A DNA stretch of 64,000 bases from an uncultured Lachnospiraceae bacterium (GTDB lineage Bacteria > Bacillota > Clostridia > Lachnospirales > Lachnospiraceae): the NCBI GenBank assembly GCA_900315735.1, contig ONAD01000016.1:1-64000 (forward strand), in the 5' to 3' direction. Within the stretch, counting starts at the first letter, position 1; each line of letters starts with the position of its first letter. The notes beneath the pieces are model-generated. The model did no database searches. It saw nothing but the letters and a program-made list of their open reading frames with translations, and was not told where the DNA came from. Positions 38,671-48,900 of the stretch are shown piece after piece. Both the position numbers and the translations under genes were made by a program.

Positions 38671-39078
38671 ATGGCAGATAATCAGGTGAAGATAACCTAT
38701 CATATTTATCTTGAGGCAGAGGATGTATCACAGTCAAGAATTTTATCCAGTACCTCTTATGTAAAGAACCTATTTTCAAATTGTGGCAATCATTATTTTC
38801 AGGGTGTAGACTTTGATGATGAAAGTGATTTGGATGATTTTACCCTGCGTTTATTTGTAGAGCAGGAAATCTTAGAAGAGGAGTGCAGCGTAGAGGCAGA
38901 TGCGAAGGATTTCCCGGCAGATATGGCAGAATTCTTAGACAACATCGCCCAGGCACATTCTTTCCTTGATATGGAAGGTGATTTTACCGTAGCATATCAG
39001 GGCGAGAAAGTAAGCTTTAAGTTTGCTTCTGAAGCAGGCGCAGATTATTGTGACTTTGAAGAAATCGAAGAAGCATAA
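38671..39078 (+). CDS. Uncharacterised acidic 135-residue protein
   Basis: The start is six bases after the NrnA-like gene, in the same transcript. The protein is very acidic (many Asp/Glu, e.g. QGVDFDDESDLDDFTLRL) with a predicted alpha/beta fold and no membrane segment. I do not recognise it. Conserved linkage to nrnA could be used to test a shared role. Confidence 0.75.
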   Translation: MADNQVKITYHIYLEAEDVSQSRILSSTSYVKNLFSNCGNHYFQGVDFDDESDLDDFTLRLFVEQEILEEECSVEADAKDFPADMAEFLDNIAQAHSFLDMEGDFTVAYQGEKVSFKFASEAGADYCDFEEIEEA

Positions 39079-39126
39079 GAAAACATAAGAATAAGAAATA
39101 TTAATGGTATTTAATATTAAGCATTA

Positions 39127-39172
39127 GAAAGGCAGTATGAAGAGCAAGCACAATTCATACCGCCTTTTTTTA
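39127..39172 (+). terminator. Terminator between convergent genes
   Basis: AGGC.GTATGAA and TTCATAC.GCCT pair around one A-C mismatch, followed by seven T. It ends the nrnA transcript and abuts the convergent ABC permease gene. Confidence 0.85.
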
Positions 39173-39967
39173 TTTCCTCTTTAAGCAGAGCTTTTCAAAG
39201 CTTCCGATAAGCTGGTAAAGCAGCATGGCAATGAGACAGAGAATCAGAATAGATAAGATGACCCAGTCTAATTTAAAGACCTGGCTGCCATAAATAATAA
39301 GGTAGCCCAAGCCTTTTTTTGCGGCAATGAATTCACCAATGATAACACCTACCAGACAAAGTCCGATATTGACTTTCATAATGGAAAGCAGGGTGGGAAT
39401 ACAGCCCGGCAGCATAATCTTAAACATGACATCATTGCGGGTACCGCCCAATGTCTTTATCAGAAGAATCTTTTCCTTATCCATATCACAAAAAGCAGTA
39501 TACAGACTTAGAATAGAGCCAAAGATAGCTACGGACATACCGGTGATGATAATGGTTTTGTAATTGCCACCCAGCCATACAATCAGCAACGGAGCCAGTG
39601 CGGATTTTGGCAGGGAATTTAAAACCACAAGATAAGGCTCTAAAGTTTCGGATATGGTTTTGGAAAACCAGAGAATCGCAGCAATAATTAGTGTGAAAAA
39701 AATAACAAAGAAAAAGCTGCTCAGTGTCTCAAACAGGGTAATTCCAATATGATAAAGGAGCTTCTGACCGGTAATCATCTGGTAGAAGCAGATGATAAGT
39801 CTGGTTGGACTGCTGAAAATAAAGGGGTCGATTTTTCCGTATCTGGCACAGAGTTCCCATTGCAATAAAAAGACAACAAGAATCAGAATGCGAAAGATTT
39901 TTATTTTAAGCTGATGCCTGCGGCATTGCCGTAAGTACATAAGCTGTGCAGAGGATGGGTTATTCAT
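39170..39967 (-). CDS. NitT/TauT-type ABC permease
   Basis: The 265 residues have about six helices and the permease EAA-like loop LIKTLGGTRNDVMFKIMLPGCIPTLL. The family imports nitrate, taurine, alkanesulfonates, or pyrimidine (HMP) precursors of thiamine; the substrate cannot be told here. It overlaps the ATPase gene by eight bases. No substrate-binding protein gene is next to the pair, so that component must be elsewhere or shared. Confidence 0.88.
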   Translation of the reverse strand: MNNPSSAQLMYLRQCRRHQLKIKIFRILILVVFLLQWELCARYGKIDPFIFSSPTRLIICFYQMITGQKLLYHIGITLFETLSSFFFVIFFTLIIAAILWFSKTISETLEPYLVVLNSLPKSALAPLLIVWLGGNYKTIIITGMSVAIFGSILSLYTAFCDMDKEKILLIKTLGGTRNDVMFKIMLPGCIPTLLSIMKVNIGLCLVGVIIGEFIAAKKGLGYLIIYGSQVFKLDWVILSILILCLIAMLLYQLIGSFEKLCLKRK

Positions 39968-40727
39968 TTTGATTAAATTCCTTCCATATTAAGTTAAAAT
40001 AGGATTTAAAATGGCTGTCATTCCGTTTCTCTAAAGGAGTAAGTTCCGGATCAAAAGAAACCGGTATAATGGAGCGGATTGTGCCCGGCCGGTGGCTTAA
40101 GACAATGACGCGGTCTCCCATGGAAATTGCTTCGGATAAATCATGGGTTACAAGAATGGCGGTTTTATGTTCCTGTCGCAGAATAGTGCCGATGTCATTG
40201 CTGACATTAAGGCGGGTCTGATAGTCTAATGCAGAGAAGGGTTCGTCTAAGAGAAGCAGCTCCGGACGAAGTACCAGAGTCCGAATCAGGGCAGCACGCT
40301 GCCGCATGCCGCCGGATAGTTCGGAAGGGTGTTTTGCAGCAAAGTCGGCAAGTCCATAGGTTTCTAACAGACGGCTGGCATAAGCGAGATTTTCCGGTGT
40401 CATTTTGTGCTGGATTTCAAGTCCTAATTGGACATTGGACGCAATGGTACGCCATTCTAAGAGATGGTCTTTCTGAAGCATATACCCCATGTTTAAAATG
40501 TCCTGTGACTGCAGGGGGTGTCCCATGAAGGAAATGCTGCCGCCGGAAGGAGCAAGAAGACCACAGATTAAAGATAAAAGCGTGGATTTTCCACATCCAC
40601 TGGGGCCTACGATGGCAACAAATTCCCCTTTGTCTAAAGTAAAACTGATATTGGACAGAGCCTTGGTTTCGCCGTCTTTCGTGTGATAAATATAATCTAT
40701 ATTGGACAATTCAAGGATGGTGCTCAT
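39960..40727 (-). CDS. NitT/TauT-type ABC ATPase
   Basis: The start chosen is ATG 40727 with AGGTG six bases upstream; a GTG at 40736 is also possible. Walker A GPSGCGKS, Q loop MLQKDHLLEWR, signature LSGGMRQRAALIR and Walker B LLLLDEPFSALD are intact. It belongs to the SsuB/TauB/ThiZ group and energises the downstream permease. Confidence 0.9.
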   Translation of the reverse strand: MSTILELSNIDYIYHTKDGETKALSNISFTLDKGEFVAIVGPSGCGKSTLLSLICGLLAPSGGSISFMGHPLQSQDILNMGYMLQKDHLLEWRTIASNVQLGLEIQHKMTPENLAYASRLLETYGLADFAAKHPSELSGGMRQRAALIRTLVLRPELLLLDEPFSALDYQTRLNVSNDIGTILRQEHKTAILVTHDLSEAISMGDRVIVLSHRPGTIRSIIPVSFDPELTPLEKRNDSHFKSYFNLIWKEFNQNE

Positions 40728-40790
40728 GGTATTCACCTGATAGAAGTTTATAGGATAATATATGTGAAAAAATGAGATTGGTCACCCGGA

Positions 40791-40818
40791 TTGACAGAAG
40801 AAAAGGATAGATTATAAT
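40791..40818 (+). promoter_or_regulatory. Promoter of queH
   Basis: TTGACA (40791-40796) and TATAAT (40813-40818), both consensus, 16 bases apart. Confidence 0.8.
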
Positions 40819-40862
40819 AGGAACAGAATCGACAGAAGTTTAGAATGGGAAAGGTAAATGCG

Positions 40863-41507
40863 ATGAAAGAAAATTACCAGAAAATATTAGATGAAACGAT
40901 TGCCGGATTAGAGGAAAGAGGAGAAGTTCCGAAACTTTTACTTCATAGCTGCTGTGCACCCTGCAGTTCTTATGTATTAGAGTATCTTTCCAACTATTTT
41001 TATATTACGGTGTTGTACTATAATCCCAATATTTATCCGGAGGATGAATATTATCACAGAGCAGCGGAGCAGAAACGCTTTATTAGAGAATTTCCAACAA
41101 AATATCATGTCACCTTTGTGGAGGGAAACTTTGAACCGGAGCGTTTTTATGAAACAGTAAAAGGCTATGAGAATATCCGGGAAGGTGGCGAACGGTGTTT
41201 CCGTTGTTATGAATTAAGACTGCGGGAAGCGGCAGAGTATGCAAAAAAATTAAAATGTGATTATTTTACGACAACACTGTCTATCAGTCCTATGAAGAAT
41301 GCTGCAAAGTTAAATGAGATTGGCGGACGGCTGTCCGAAGAATATGGTATTCCTTATTTGTATTCAGATTTTAAGAAGCGGGATGGCTATAAGCGTTCTA
41401 CTGTAATTTCGGCAGAGTATGGCATGTACCGGCAGGATTATTGTGGCTGTGTATTTTCGAAGCGGGAGCGGGAAGAACAGAAAAGAGAACGTGCGGCACA
41501 GGAGTAA
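40863..41507 (+). CDS. queH: Epoxyqueuosine reductase QueH
   Basis: The start at ATG 40863 follows GGAAAGG by eight bases; an earlier ATG (40845) overlaps that site. The 214 residues have the QueH (DUF208) cysteine pattern: HSCCAPCSSY near the start, GERCFRCYELRL, and YRQDYCGCVFS near the end, which bind a 4Fe-4S cluster plus an extra iron. It performs the last step of tRNA queuosine synthesis in bacteria lacking QueG. Confidence 0.93.
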   Translation: MKENYQKILDETIAGLEERGEVPKLLLHSCCAPCSSYVLEYLSNYFYITVLYYNPNIYPEDEYYHRAAEQKRFIREFPTKYHVTFVEGNFEPERFYETVKGYENIREGGERCFRCYELRLREAAEYAKKLKCDYFTTTLSISPMKNAAKLNEIGGRLSEEYGIPYLYSDFKKRDGYKRSTVISAEYGMYRQDYCGCVFSKREREEQKRERAAQE

Positions 41508-41519
41508 TTTCTTCTGGTT

Positions 41520-41548
41520 GTCATTTTATGAAAAATAAGGTATACTTT
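41520..41548 (+). promoter_or_regulatory. Promoter of argH
   Basis: TTGTCA (41520-41525) and TATACT (41543-41548) spaced by 17 bases. Confidence 0.75.
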
Positions 41549-41616
41549 CAGAAGTTAGTTATGGATTTTAGTTTAGAATAAGTACGGACATTCGTATGGA
41601 AAGAGAGGATAAAAGA

Positions 41617-43029
41617 GTGGCACAGTTATGGGGCGGACGCTTTACCAAAGAGACAGACAAGCTCGTTTATAATTTTAATGCGTCTATATCATTTGATCAG
41701 AAATTTTATAAACAGGATATTGAAGGCAGCATTGCACATGTGAAAATGCTTGGAAAACAGGGTATTTTAACAGAAAAGGAAATGCAGGATATTGTAGATT
41801 GCCTGAAAGAAATTTTAAAAGAAGTAGAAGAAGGAAAGCTTATTATTACCGATGAATACGAAGATATTCACAGCTTTGTAGAGGCACAACTCATTGACCG
41901 TCTGGGAGATACCGGTAAAAAATTACATACCGGACGAAGCAGAAATGACCAGGTTGCGCTGGATATGCGTCTTTATACCAGACAGGAAGTATTACATACC
42001 GATAAACTGGTAAAAGAACTTCTTGAGACCATTCTTAAGATTATGGAAGAAAATACCGAGACAATTATGCCGGGATTTACCCATCTTCAGAAAGCACAGC
42101 CGATTACACTGGCGCATCATATGGGTGCTTATTTTGAAATGTTCCGTCGTGACAGACTCCGCCTGCAGGATATTTTTAAGAGAATGAATTACTGCCCGTT
42201 AGGTTCCGGAGCACTGGCAGGAACTACATATCCGTTAGACCGTGAATATACAGCCGAATTACTTGGTTTCTACGGACCGACCTTAAACAGTATGGATGGT
42301 GTATCAGACCGTGATTATTTAATCGAATTTTTATCTGCATTATCAACGATTATGATGCATTTAAGCCGTTTTTCAGAAGAGGTTATCATCTGGAATTCCA
42401 ATGAATATCAGTTCGTGGAGATTGATGATGCATACAGTACCGGAAGCAGCATTATGCCACAGAAGAAAAATCCGGATATTGCAGAATTGGTACGTGGAAA
42501 GACCGGAAGAGTATATGGCGCACTGATGTCATTACTTACTACAATGAAGGGAATTCCGCTTGCTTATAATAAAGATATGCAGGAAGACAAGGAGCTTTCC
42601 TTTGATGCTATGGATACTGCAAAGGGCTGTCTGGCACTCTTTAACGGTATGCTTGCAACCATGAAATTCAATAAAGAAAAAATGCATGACAGTGCCAACA
42701 AGGGATTTACCAATGCAACAGATGCAGCCGATTATCTGGTAAATCATGGCGTTCCATTCCGTGATGCCCATGGTATCGTAGGAAGAATCGTGCTTTATTG
42801 TCTGGATAAGAAGATTGCCATTGATGATATGTCATTAGATGAGTTAAAGGCAATCTGTCCGGTATTTGAAGAAGATATCTATGAAGCAATTTCCATGGAA
42901 ACCTGTGTCAACAAACGTCTGACAGTTGGTGCGCCTGGTAAAGACGCAATGGAAAAAGTCATTGCATTGCATAAGGAATATCTGGCAAAGGACTGGCAGG
43001 ATGAGCTGAATCTGCCGGAAGAAGTGTAG
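41617..43029 (+). CDS. argH: Argininosuccinate lyase
   Basis: The start chosen is GTG 41617 ([14 protein letters not shown]), eight bases after AGAGAGG; ATG 41596 has no ribosome site. The 470 residues contain the fumarase-superfamily signature [12 protein letters not shown] and [16 protein letters not shown]. It releases arginine and fumarate from argininosuccinate. It stands apart from other arg genes and has its own promoter and terminator; control by the ArgR encoded in this window is plausible. Confidence 0.96.
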   Translation: MAQLWGGRFTKETDKLVYNFNASISFDQKFYKQDIEGSIAHVKMLGKQGILTEKEMQDIVDCLKEILKEVEEGKLIITDEYEDIHSFVEAQLIDRLGDTGKKLHTGRSRNDQVALDMRLYTRQEVLHTDKLVKELLETILKIMEENTETIMPGFTHLQKAQPITLAHHMGAYFEMFRRDRLRLQDIFKRMNYCPLGSGALAGTTYPLDREYTAELLGFYGPTLNSMDGVSDRDYLIEFLSALSTIMMHLSRFSEEVIIWNSNEYQFVEIDDAYSTGSSIMPQKKNPDIAELVRGKTGRVYGALMSLLTTMKGIPLAYNKDMQEDKELSFDAMDTAKGCLALFNGMLATMKFNKEKMHDSANKGFTNATDAADYLVNHGVPFRDAHGIVGRIVLYCLDKKIAIDDMSLDELKAICPVFEEDIYEAISMETCVNKRLTVGAPGKDAMEKVIALHKEYLAKDWQDELNLPEEV

Positions 43030-43074
43030 AAAATAAGTAGCTTATTTTAAAATATTGGTACATATGTATAAGAA

Positions 43075-43123
43075 AAATGCAATTCACTTAGTAATTTTTG
43101 ATAAATTGTGAATTGCATTTTTT
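43075..43123 (+). terminator. Terminator after argH
   Basis: A perfect 13-bp stem (43075-43087 with 43108-43120) is followed by T. Confidence 0.9.
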
Positions 43124-43159
43124 GTATAAATAGGATAGTATATTTATCAGAAAGACAAC

Positions 43160-43178
43160 TGTTCGCGATAGACGAACA
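43160..43178. promoter_or_regulatory. Inverted repeat in the asd leader
   Basis: TGTTCG and CGAACA flank seven bases, 24 bases before the asd start. Arms are inside-out relative to a LexA box, so it is not one; it may be an operator or small leader hairpin. Confidence 0.35.
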
Positions 43179-43201
43179 TAAAAACGTGAGGAGAAAAAGA
43201 A

Positions 43202-44287
43202 ATGAGCAGTAAATTAAAAGTCGGTATTTTAGGTGGAACAGGAATGGTAGGTCAGAGATTTATCTCTCTTCTGGAGAATCATCCATGGTTTGAGGTAACT
43301 ACAATTGCAGCAAGCCCAAGAAGTGCAGGAAAGACCTATGCAGAAGCAGTTGGAGATCGTTGGAAAATGGATACTCCAATGCCGGAAGCCGTTAAAAATA
43401 TTGTAGTAAAGAATGTAAATGAAGTAGAAAATGTTGCAGCAGAAGTTGATTTCGTATTCAGTGCCGTAGATATGACCAAAGATGAAATCAAAGCAATTGA
43501 AGAAGCATATGCTAAGACAGAGACTCCTGTTGTTTCTAACAACAGTGCACACAGATGGACACCGGATGTTCCTATGGTAGTACCTGAAATCAATCCGGAA
43601 CATATGAAAGTAATCGAATTCCAGCGCAAGAGACTGGGAACCAAGAGAGGATTTGTTGCAGTAAAACCAAACTGCTCCATCCAGAGTTATGCTCCTGTTC
43701 TTACTGCATGGAAAGAGTTTGAACCATATGAAGTAGTAGCAACTACCTATCAGGCAATTTCCGGTGCCGGAAAAACCTTTAAGGACTGGCCGGAAATGGT
43801 TGGAAACATTATCCCATACATCGGTGGAGAGGAAGAAAAATCCGAAAAAGAGCCACTTCGTATCTGGGGTGAAATCAAAGATGGTGTCATTGTACCTGCT
43901 ACATCACCGGTTATTACCTGCCAGTGTATCCGTGTTCCGGTATTAAACGGACATACAGCAGCTGTATTTGTGAAGTTCAAAAAGAACCCTACAAAAGAGC
44001 AGTTAATCGAAAAATTAGTAAACTTCAAGGGTGTTCCACAGGAATTAAATCTTCCAAGCGCACCAAAGCAGTTTATCCAGTACTTAGAAGAAGACAACAG
44101 ACCACAGGTTTCTATGGATGTTAATTATGAGAATGGTATGGGAATCAGCGTTGGACGTCTTCGTGAGGATACCGTATATGATTGGAAATTCGTAGGATTA
44201 TCCCACAATACAGTACGTGGTGCTGCAGGTGGAGCTGTTCTTTGTGCAGAACTTTTGAAAGCACAGGGTTACATTACAGCAAAATAA
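43202..44287 (+). CDS. asd: Aspartate-semialdehyde dehydrogenase
   Basis: The 361 residues match the fungal/archaeal-type ASADH branch: GILGGTGMVGQRF for NADP binding, SNNSAHRW, the catalytic Cys in KPNCSIQSY, and QAISGAGK. It makes the branch-point aldehyde for lysine, threonine and methionine. GTGAGGAG precedes the ATG. Codons favour those of highly expressed genes. No lysine riboswitch is seen in the 80-base leader. Confidence 0.96.
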   Translation: MSSKLKVGILGGTGMVGQRFISLLENHPWFEVTTIAASPRSAGKTYAEAVGDRWKMDTPMPEAVKNIVVKNVNEVENVAAEVDFVFSAVDMTKDEIKAIEEAYAKTETPVVSNNSAHRWTPDVPMVVPEINPEHMKVIEFQRKRLGTKRGFVAVKPNCSIQSYAPVLTAWKEFEPYEVVATTYQAISGAGKTFKDWPEMVGNIIPYIGGEEEKSEKEPLRIWGEIKDGVIVPATSPVITCQCIRVPVLNGHTAAVFVKFKKNPTKEQLIEKLVNFKGVPQELNLPSAPKQFIQYLEEDNRPQVSMDVNYENGMGISVGRLREDTVYDWKFVGLSHNTVRGAAGGAVLCAELLKAQGYITAK

Positions 44288-44318
44288 GCAGCAAAATAAG
44301 TAAAAAAATGAAAGCAGA

Positions 44319-44354
44319 AAAGTCATACTGCAAGAAAGCAGTATGACTTTTTTT
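44319..44354 (+). terminator. Terminator after asd
   Basis: AAAGTCATACTGC and GCAGTATGACTTT pair perfectly, followed by T. Confidence 0.95.
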
Positions 44355-44444
44355 ATCGCTTTGACGTTGATAGAAAAATTAAAATGTGATATTATTTTCA
44401 TTAGAGTGACTTCTTAAAATTAGAAATTTGGGAGGATATTACCA

Positions 44445-45806
44445 ATGATGATTCAGACATCCGAATTAAAGAAATTAGAAGAGGTATATGGACAGTCCGG
44501 CAATCAGATTGTTCTTTTATATGGAAGAGATAACTGCCAGAAAGAGCAGTTAATAAAAGAATTCTGTAAGGAGAAAAAGTTTTTCTACTATCGTGCCAGA
44601 CAGGCATCTGAAAGAGAACAGGTTTTACAGATGGGGCAGGAAGTGGAAGCAAAATACGGGATTCGTCTGACACGTTATAGTTATGATGAATTCTTTAACC
44701 GCATTAAGAGTGGAGATCCGACCAAGCTTGTGGTTGTTATTGATGAATTCCAGTATATTGCCAGAAAAGATGTTGGTTTTATGAACAGCATTCTGAAACT
44801 GAAAGCAAAGAAATTATATCCGGGTCCGGTTATGATTGTTCTCACCAGTTCTTCTTTGGTCTGGGTGGAAGAGGACTGCAAAGAAAAATATGGTGAATAC
44901 TTAAAGAAGGTAGACGCAACCATCCGTATGGAGGACGCAACCTTCCTTGATGTGGTTCGACATTTCCCGGAGTATGGAACCAGTCAGGCAGTGCAGGTCT
45001 ATGGAATTATTGGCGGTGTACCGGGCTACCTTGCACGCTGGGATTCCAAAAAGAGTATTAAGGAGAATGTCTGCCGGCACATTTTATCTCCGGATGGCTT
45101 TTTATTTCATGAGGCAGAAAATTATATCAGCATTGAATTAAGAGAATTATCTGTATATAATACAATACTTGCATCATTGGCAGCTGGAAATAATAAGCTG
45201 AATGACCTCTTTTTAAAGACAGGTTTCTCCAGAGCAAAAATCAGTGTCTATATGAAGAATCTGATGGCATTTGATGTGGTAGAAAAGGTGGTTTCTTTTG
45301 ATACCGGCGGCTGGGAGAATACGAAAAAGGGTGTTTACCGCATTGCCAACACTTATGTGAATTTCTGGTTCCGCTTTGTCTATCCGCATTTATCGGATTT
45401 ATATATGATGGCACCGGAAGAATTTTATGATGCTTATATTGAAAAAGACTTAGATGATTATATGAACCGCTATTTTGTCAAGGTTTGCCGGGAATATCTG
45501 ACATTATTAAATCGTATTGGTAAACTTCCGATTGACATTCACCGGATTGGAACCTGGGTTGGAAAGAAAGGTAATATCGATATTGTTGCCCAGAACAGTG
45601 TGCGTGAAAGCATTGTCGGAATCTGCAACTGGTCAGAGCCTTATATGACACGCTCAGCTGGTGAGGCATTGCTTGACAATCTGAAACAGGCAAAAATTTC
45701 CGCGAAATATCTTTATATGTTTTCCGCACAGGAATTTGCAGAGGATTTAAAGCAGATGGCGGAAGAAGATAAAAGATTTGTCCTGATCGATATGAAGGAA
45801 TTATAA
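44445..45806 (+). CDS. Archaeal-type AAA ATPase family protein with degenerate Walker A
   Basis: The 453 residues follow the layout of the ATPase-plus-DUF234 family: a P-loop NTPase at ~15-210, a winged helix (~235-300, AGNNKLNDLFLKTGFSRAKISVYMKNL), and a C-terminal domain with the DUF234/nuclease-like GKKGNIDIVAQN. Where relatives have GRRRVGKT, this protein has YGRDNCQKEQL with no GKT. Walker B VVVIDEFQYI is intact. It may bind but not hydrolyse ATP, or act as a scaffold. The ATG follows GGAGG by eight bases. The role of the family is not established; some members pair with restriction or toxin functions. Confidence 0.82.
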   Translation: MMIQTSELKKLEEVYGQSGNQIVLLYGRDNCQKEQLIKEFCKEKKFFYYRARQASEREQVLQMGQEVEAKYGIRLTRYSYDEFFNRIKSGDPTKLVVVIDEFQYIARKDVGFMNSILKLKAKKLYPGPVMIVLTSSSLVWVEEDCKEKYGEYLKKVDATIRMEDATFLDVVRHFPEYGTSQAVQVYGIIGGVPGYLARWDSKKSIKENVCRHILSPDGFLFHEAENYISIELRELSVYNTILASLAAGNNKLNDLFLKTGFSRAKISVYMKNLMAFDVVEKVVSFDTGGWENTKKGVYRIANTYVNFWFRFVYPHLSDLYMMAPEEFYDAYIEKDLDDYMNRYFVKVCREYLTLLNRIGKLPIDIHRIGTWVGKKGNIDIVAQNSVRESIVGICNWSEPYMTRSAGEALLDNLKQAKISAKYLYMFSAQEFAEDLKQMAEEDKRFVLIDMKEL

Positions 45807-45823
45807 AGTGCCGGAAAAGTCAA

Positions 45824-45884
45824 AAAATGATAAAAAGACAAAATGATAAAAAACAAAATGATAAAAAACAAAATGATAGAAAAA
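45824..45884 (+). repeat. Four tandem AAAATGATAAAAAAC-type units
   Basis: Units start at 45824, 45840, 45855 and 45870, with 15-16 base period and few changes. They lie between the AAA-ATPase gene and topB. Confidence 0.9.
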
Positions 45885-45907
45885 GGCACAGAAATTGGAG
45901 GAAATAA
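45827..45907 (+). CDS. Possible 26-residue leader peptide before topB
   Basis: An ATG in the tandem repeat opens a frame encoding a basic peptide with repeated KKQND, ending at a TAA between the topB ribosome site and its TTG start. The ribosome site for the peptide itself is weak. It could couple translation into topB, or be only a by-product of the repeat. Confidence 0.25.
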   Translation: MIKRQNDKKQNDKKQNDRKRHRNWRK

Positions 45908-45910
45908 CGG

Positions 45911-48900
45911 TTGGGTAAGTCGTTAATTATCACGGAGAAACCAAGTGTTGCGCGGGAGTTTGCGCGAATTCTTGGTGTATCCGGCAGAAATGACGGATAT
46001 ATCGAAGACAACAACTATGCTATTACCTGGTGTGTTGGTCATCTGGTGGAAATGGTATATCCGGAAGAATATGATATAAAATATAAGAAGTGGAAGTTAG
46101 AAGACCTTCCATTTCTTCCAAAAGATTATAAATATAATGTCATACCATCTGTAAGCAAACAGTATGACATCGTACATAAGCTGTTGCACCGGGAAGACAT
46201 TGATACCGTTTACTGGGCAGGCGATGCCGGAAAAGAAGGACAGACTATTGAAGAGAATATCCGGCGGTTCGGTGGTGTGCGTGAAGGTATGAAAGAGTTG
46301 CGAGTATGGATAGATTCGCAGACAGAGGAAGAAATTAAAAGAGGAATTGCAGAAGCAAAACCAATGTCGGATTATGATAATCTTGCTAATTCCGGTATCA
46401 TGCGTACCATTGAAGACTATGCCATGGGAATTAATTTCTCCCGGGTCATGTCTGTAAAATACGGAAATCTTTTAAATGATGCTGCAGGAACCAAGTCCTA
46501 TACTGCGATTGCGGTTGGTCGTGTGATGACCTGTGTCCTTGGCATGGTTGTAATCCGGGAGAGGGAAATCCGTAATTTCGTAGAGACACCATTTTACCGG
46601 GTGGTGGGAAATTTCTTTGATGCAGAGATAGAAGGAGAGTGGAAAGCAGTAGAGGGTTCGGCCTATTATGCTTCCCCATTACTCTATAAAGAGAATGGTT
46701 TCAAAGAAAAAACACATGCAGAAAAATTAATTGAAGATTTAACTAATAAAACGGCGATTGTAAAAACGGTAGATAAAGGAATTTCTAAGAAACGTGCACC
46801 GCTTTTATTTAACCTGGCGGAGCTTCAGGCAGAGTGTTCAAAACGATTTAAAATCAGTCCGGATGAGACCCTGCAGGTTGCACAGGATTTGTATGAAAGA
46901 AAGCTGACTACTTATCCGAGAACGGATGCCAGAGTATTATCATCTGCTGTTGCAAAAGAAATCAGCAAGAATATCAGAGGACTTCGTTCCTTTGAACCGG
47001 TGGCTCCTTTTGTGCAAAATATTATGGAGCATGGTTTATATAAAAATATCGGAAAGAGCAGTTATACCGATGACAGTAAGATTACAGACCATTATGCTAT
47101 TATTCCCACCGGACAGGTCAATGAATATAAGTCGCTGACGGAATTGCAGAAGCGGGTCTATGAACTGATTGTGCGGCGTTTCTTAAGTATTTTCTATCCA
47201 CCGGCACAGTATCAGACCGTAAAGCTGACCATTGGAATTGAAAAAGAATCCTTCTTTGCCGGAGCAAAAGTTTTAAAGGTTCCCGGATATCTTGAAATTG
47301 CCGGAAGACCGGATACCAAAGAAAAACGGGAAAAGGAAGATGGAGACGGAGAAGAAAGCAGCCCAAAGAACAGTGCAGCTTTGCTAAAGCTTGCGGATAG
47401 TCTCAAAGAGGGCGATACCGCAGAAGTAAAGGAGTTTCTGGTAAAAGAGGGAAAGACTTCTCCGCCAAAGCGTTATACTTCAGGTTCCATGGTGCTTGCC
47501 ATGGAAAATGCGGGACAGTTAATCGAGGAAGAGGAATTACGAGAACAGATTAAAGGTTCCGGAATCGGAACATCTGCAACCCGGGCAGAGATTATCAAGA
47601 AGCTGGTGCGTATCGGCTACCTTGCGTTGAATAAGAAGACACAGGTACTGACACCGGAAGCCTTAGGTGAGATGGTTTATGAAGTGGTGAATATGACGGT
47701 TCCGGCACTTTTGAATCCGAAAATGACTGCTTCCTGGGAAAAGGGCTTAGATGGCATTACCCAGGGAACGGTTCCGATGGAAGATTACCGGGAGAAGTTA
47801 GAAGAATTTATCCGGAAAGAAACGGTTTCCATGATAAGTGAAAATCTTACCAGTCAGATTGCCGGGCAGATCCGGCCATTGGCTGGCAGCAATGCCAAAG
47901 ATATGAAAGCAAAGGTTAAAATCGGAGCGACATGTCCGGTCTGTGGTGGTGAAATTGAGACCACACCTTTTGGCTATGGGTGCTCGAATTATAATAAAGA
48001 TGGCAGTGGCTGCCGTTTTGCCATTGGTTCCATCGCAGGAAGAGAGCTTAATGATGAAGAAGTAAAGCAGTTATTAAGCGAAGGCAGAACCGGAGTTTTA
48101 AAAGGATTTACTTCGAAGAATAAGAAGAAGTTTTCTGCCTGCCTTGTGATGACGAAGGATGAAGAAGGAAAACCAAATATAACCTTTGATTTTTCCCAGA
48201 ATGAACCGGAGACCATAGAGGGCGTAAGCTGTCCATTGTGTGGCGGTGCAATAGAAATAAAGCCATTTGGTTACGGCTGTGCCAACTACAATGCAGAAGA
48301 TGAGGCCAGCTGCCGTTTTGCCATTGGAAAAATAGCGGGGAAAGATTTAAGCACCGCCCAGGTGAAGGAACTTCTGACCAATGGAAGAACAGGAACTATT
48401 CGTGGATTTACTTCCAAGAACAAGAAGAAATTTGATGCCTGCCTGATGCTTGGCGAAGATGAAAATGGAAAGAAAGTTCTGAAATTTGATTTTGAACATG
48501 TGGAAGCCAAGAAGGTAAAAGATGTAAAATGTCCACTGTGTCAGGGAGATATTGTGCAGACACCGTTTGGCTATGGCTGTGCCAATTATGACAGAAATAA
48601 AGAGGACAGCTGCCGTTTCTCCATTGGAAAAATAGCTGGAGTAAAATTAAAGGAAACTCAGGTAAAAGCGCTTTTATTAACAGGTAAGACGGAAATTATA
48701 ACAGGATTTAAGTCTAAGAATGGCAAGAAATTTGATGCACCATTGAAGCTTACCGAGGATGGACGGATTGAGTTTGACTTCCCGGAGCGCCCAAAACCGG
48801 AAGAGACCAAAGTAAAATGTCCGAAGTGTGGCGCATTATTAAAGAAGAGCCAGTGGTACTATGAATGCGACTGCGGATTCCGGGTGAACCGTTATGTAGC

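Noticed and set aside
43160-43178. LexA box before asd
   Set aside because: The arms are GTTCG..CGAAC, the reverse order of the Firmicutes LexA consensus CGAAC..GTTCG.
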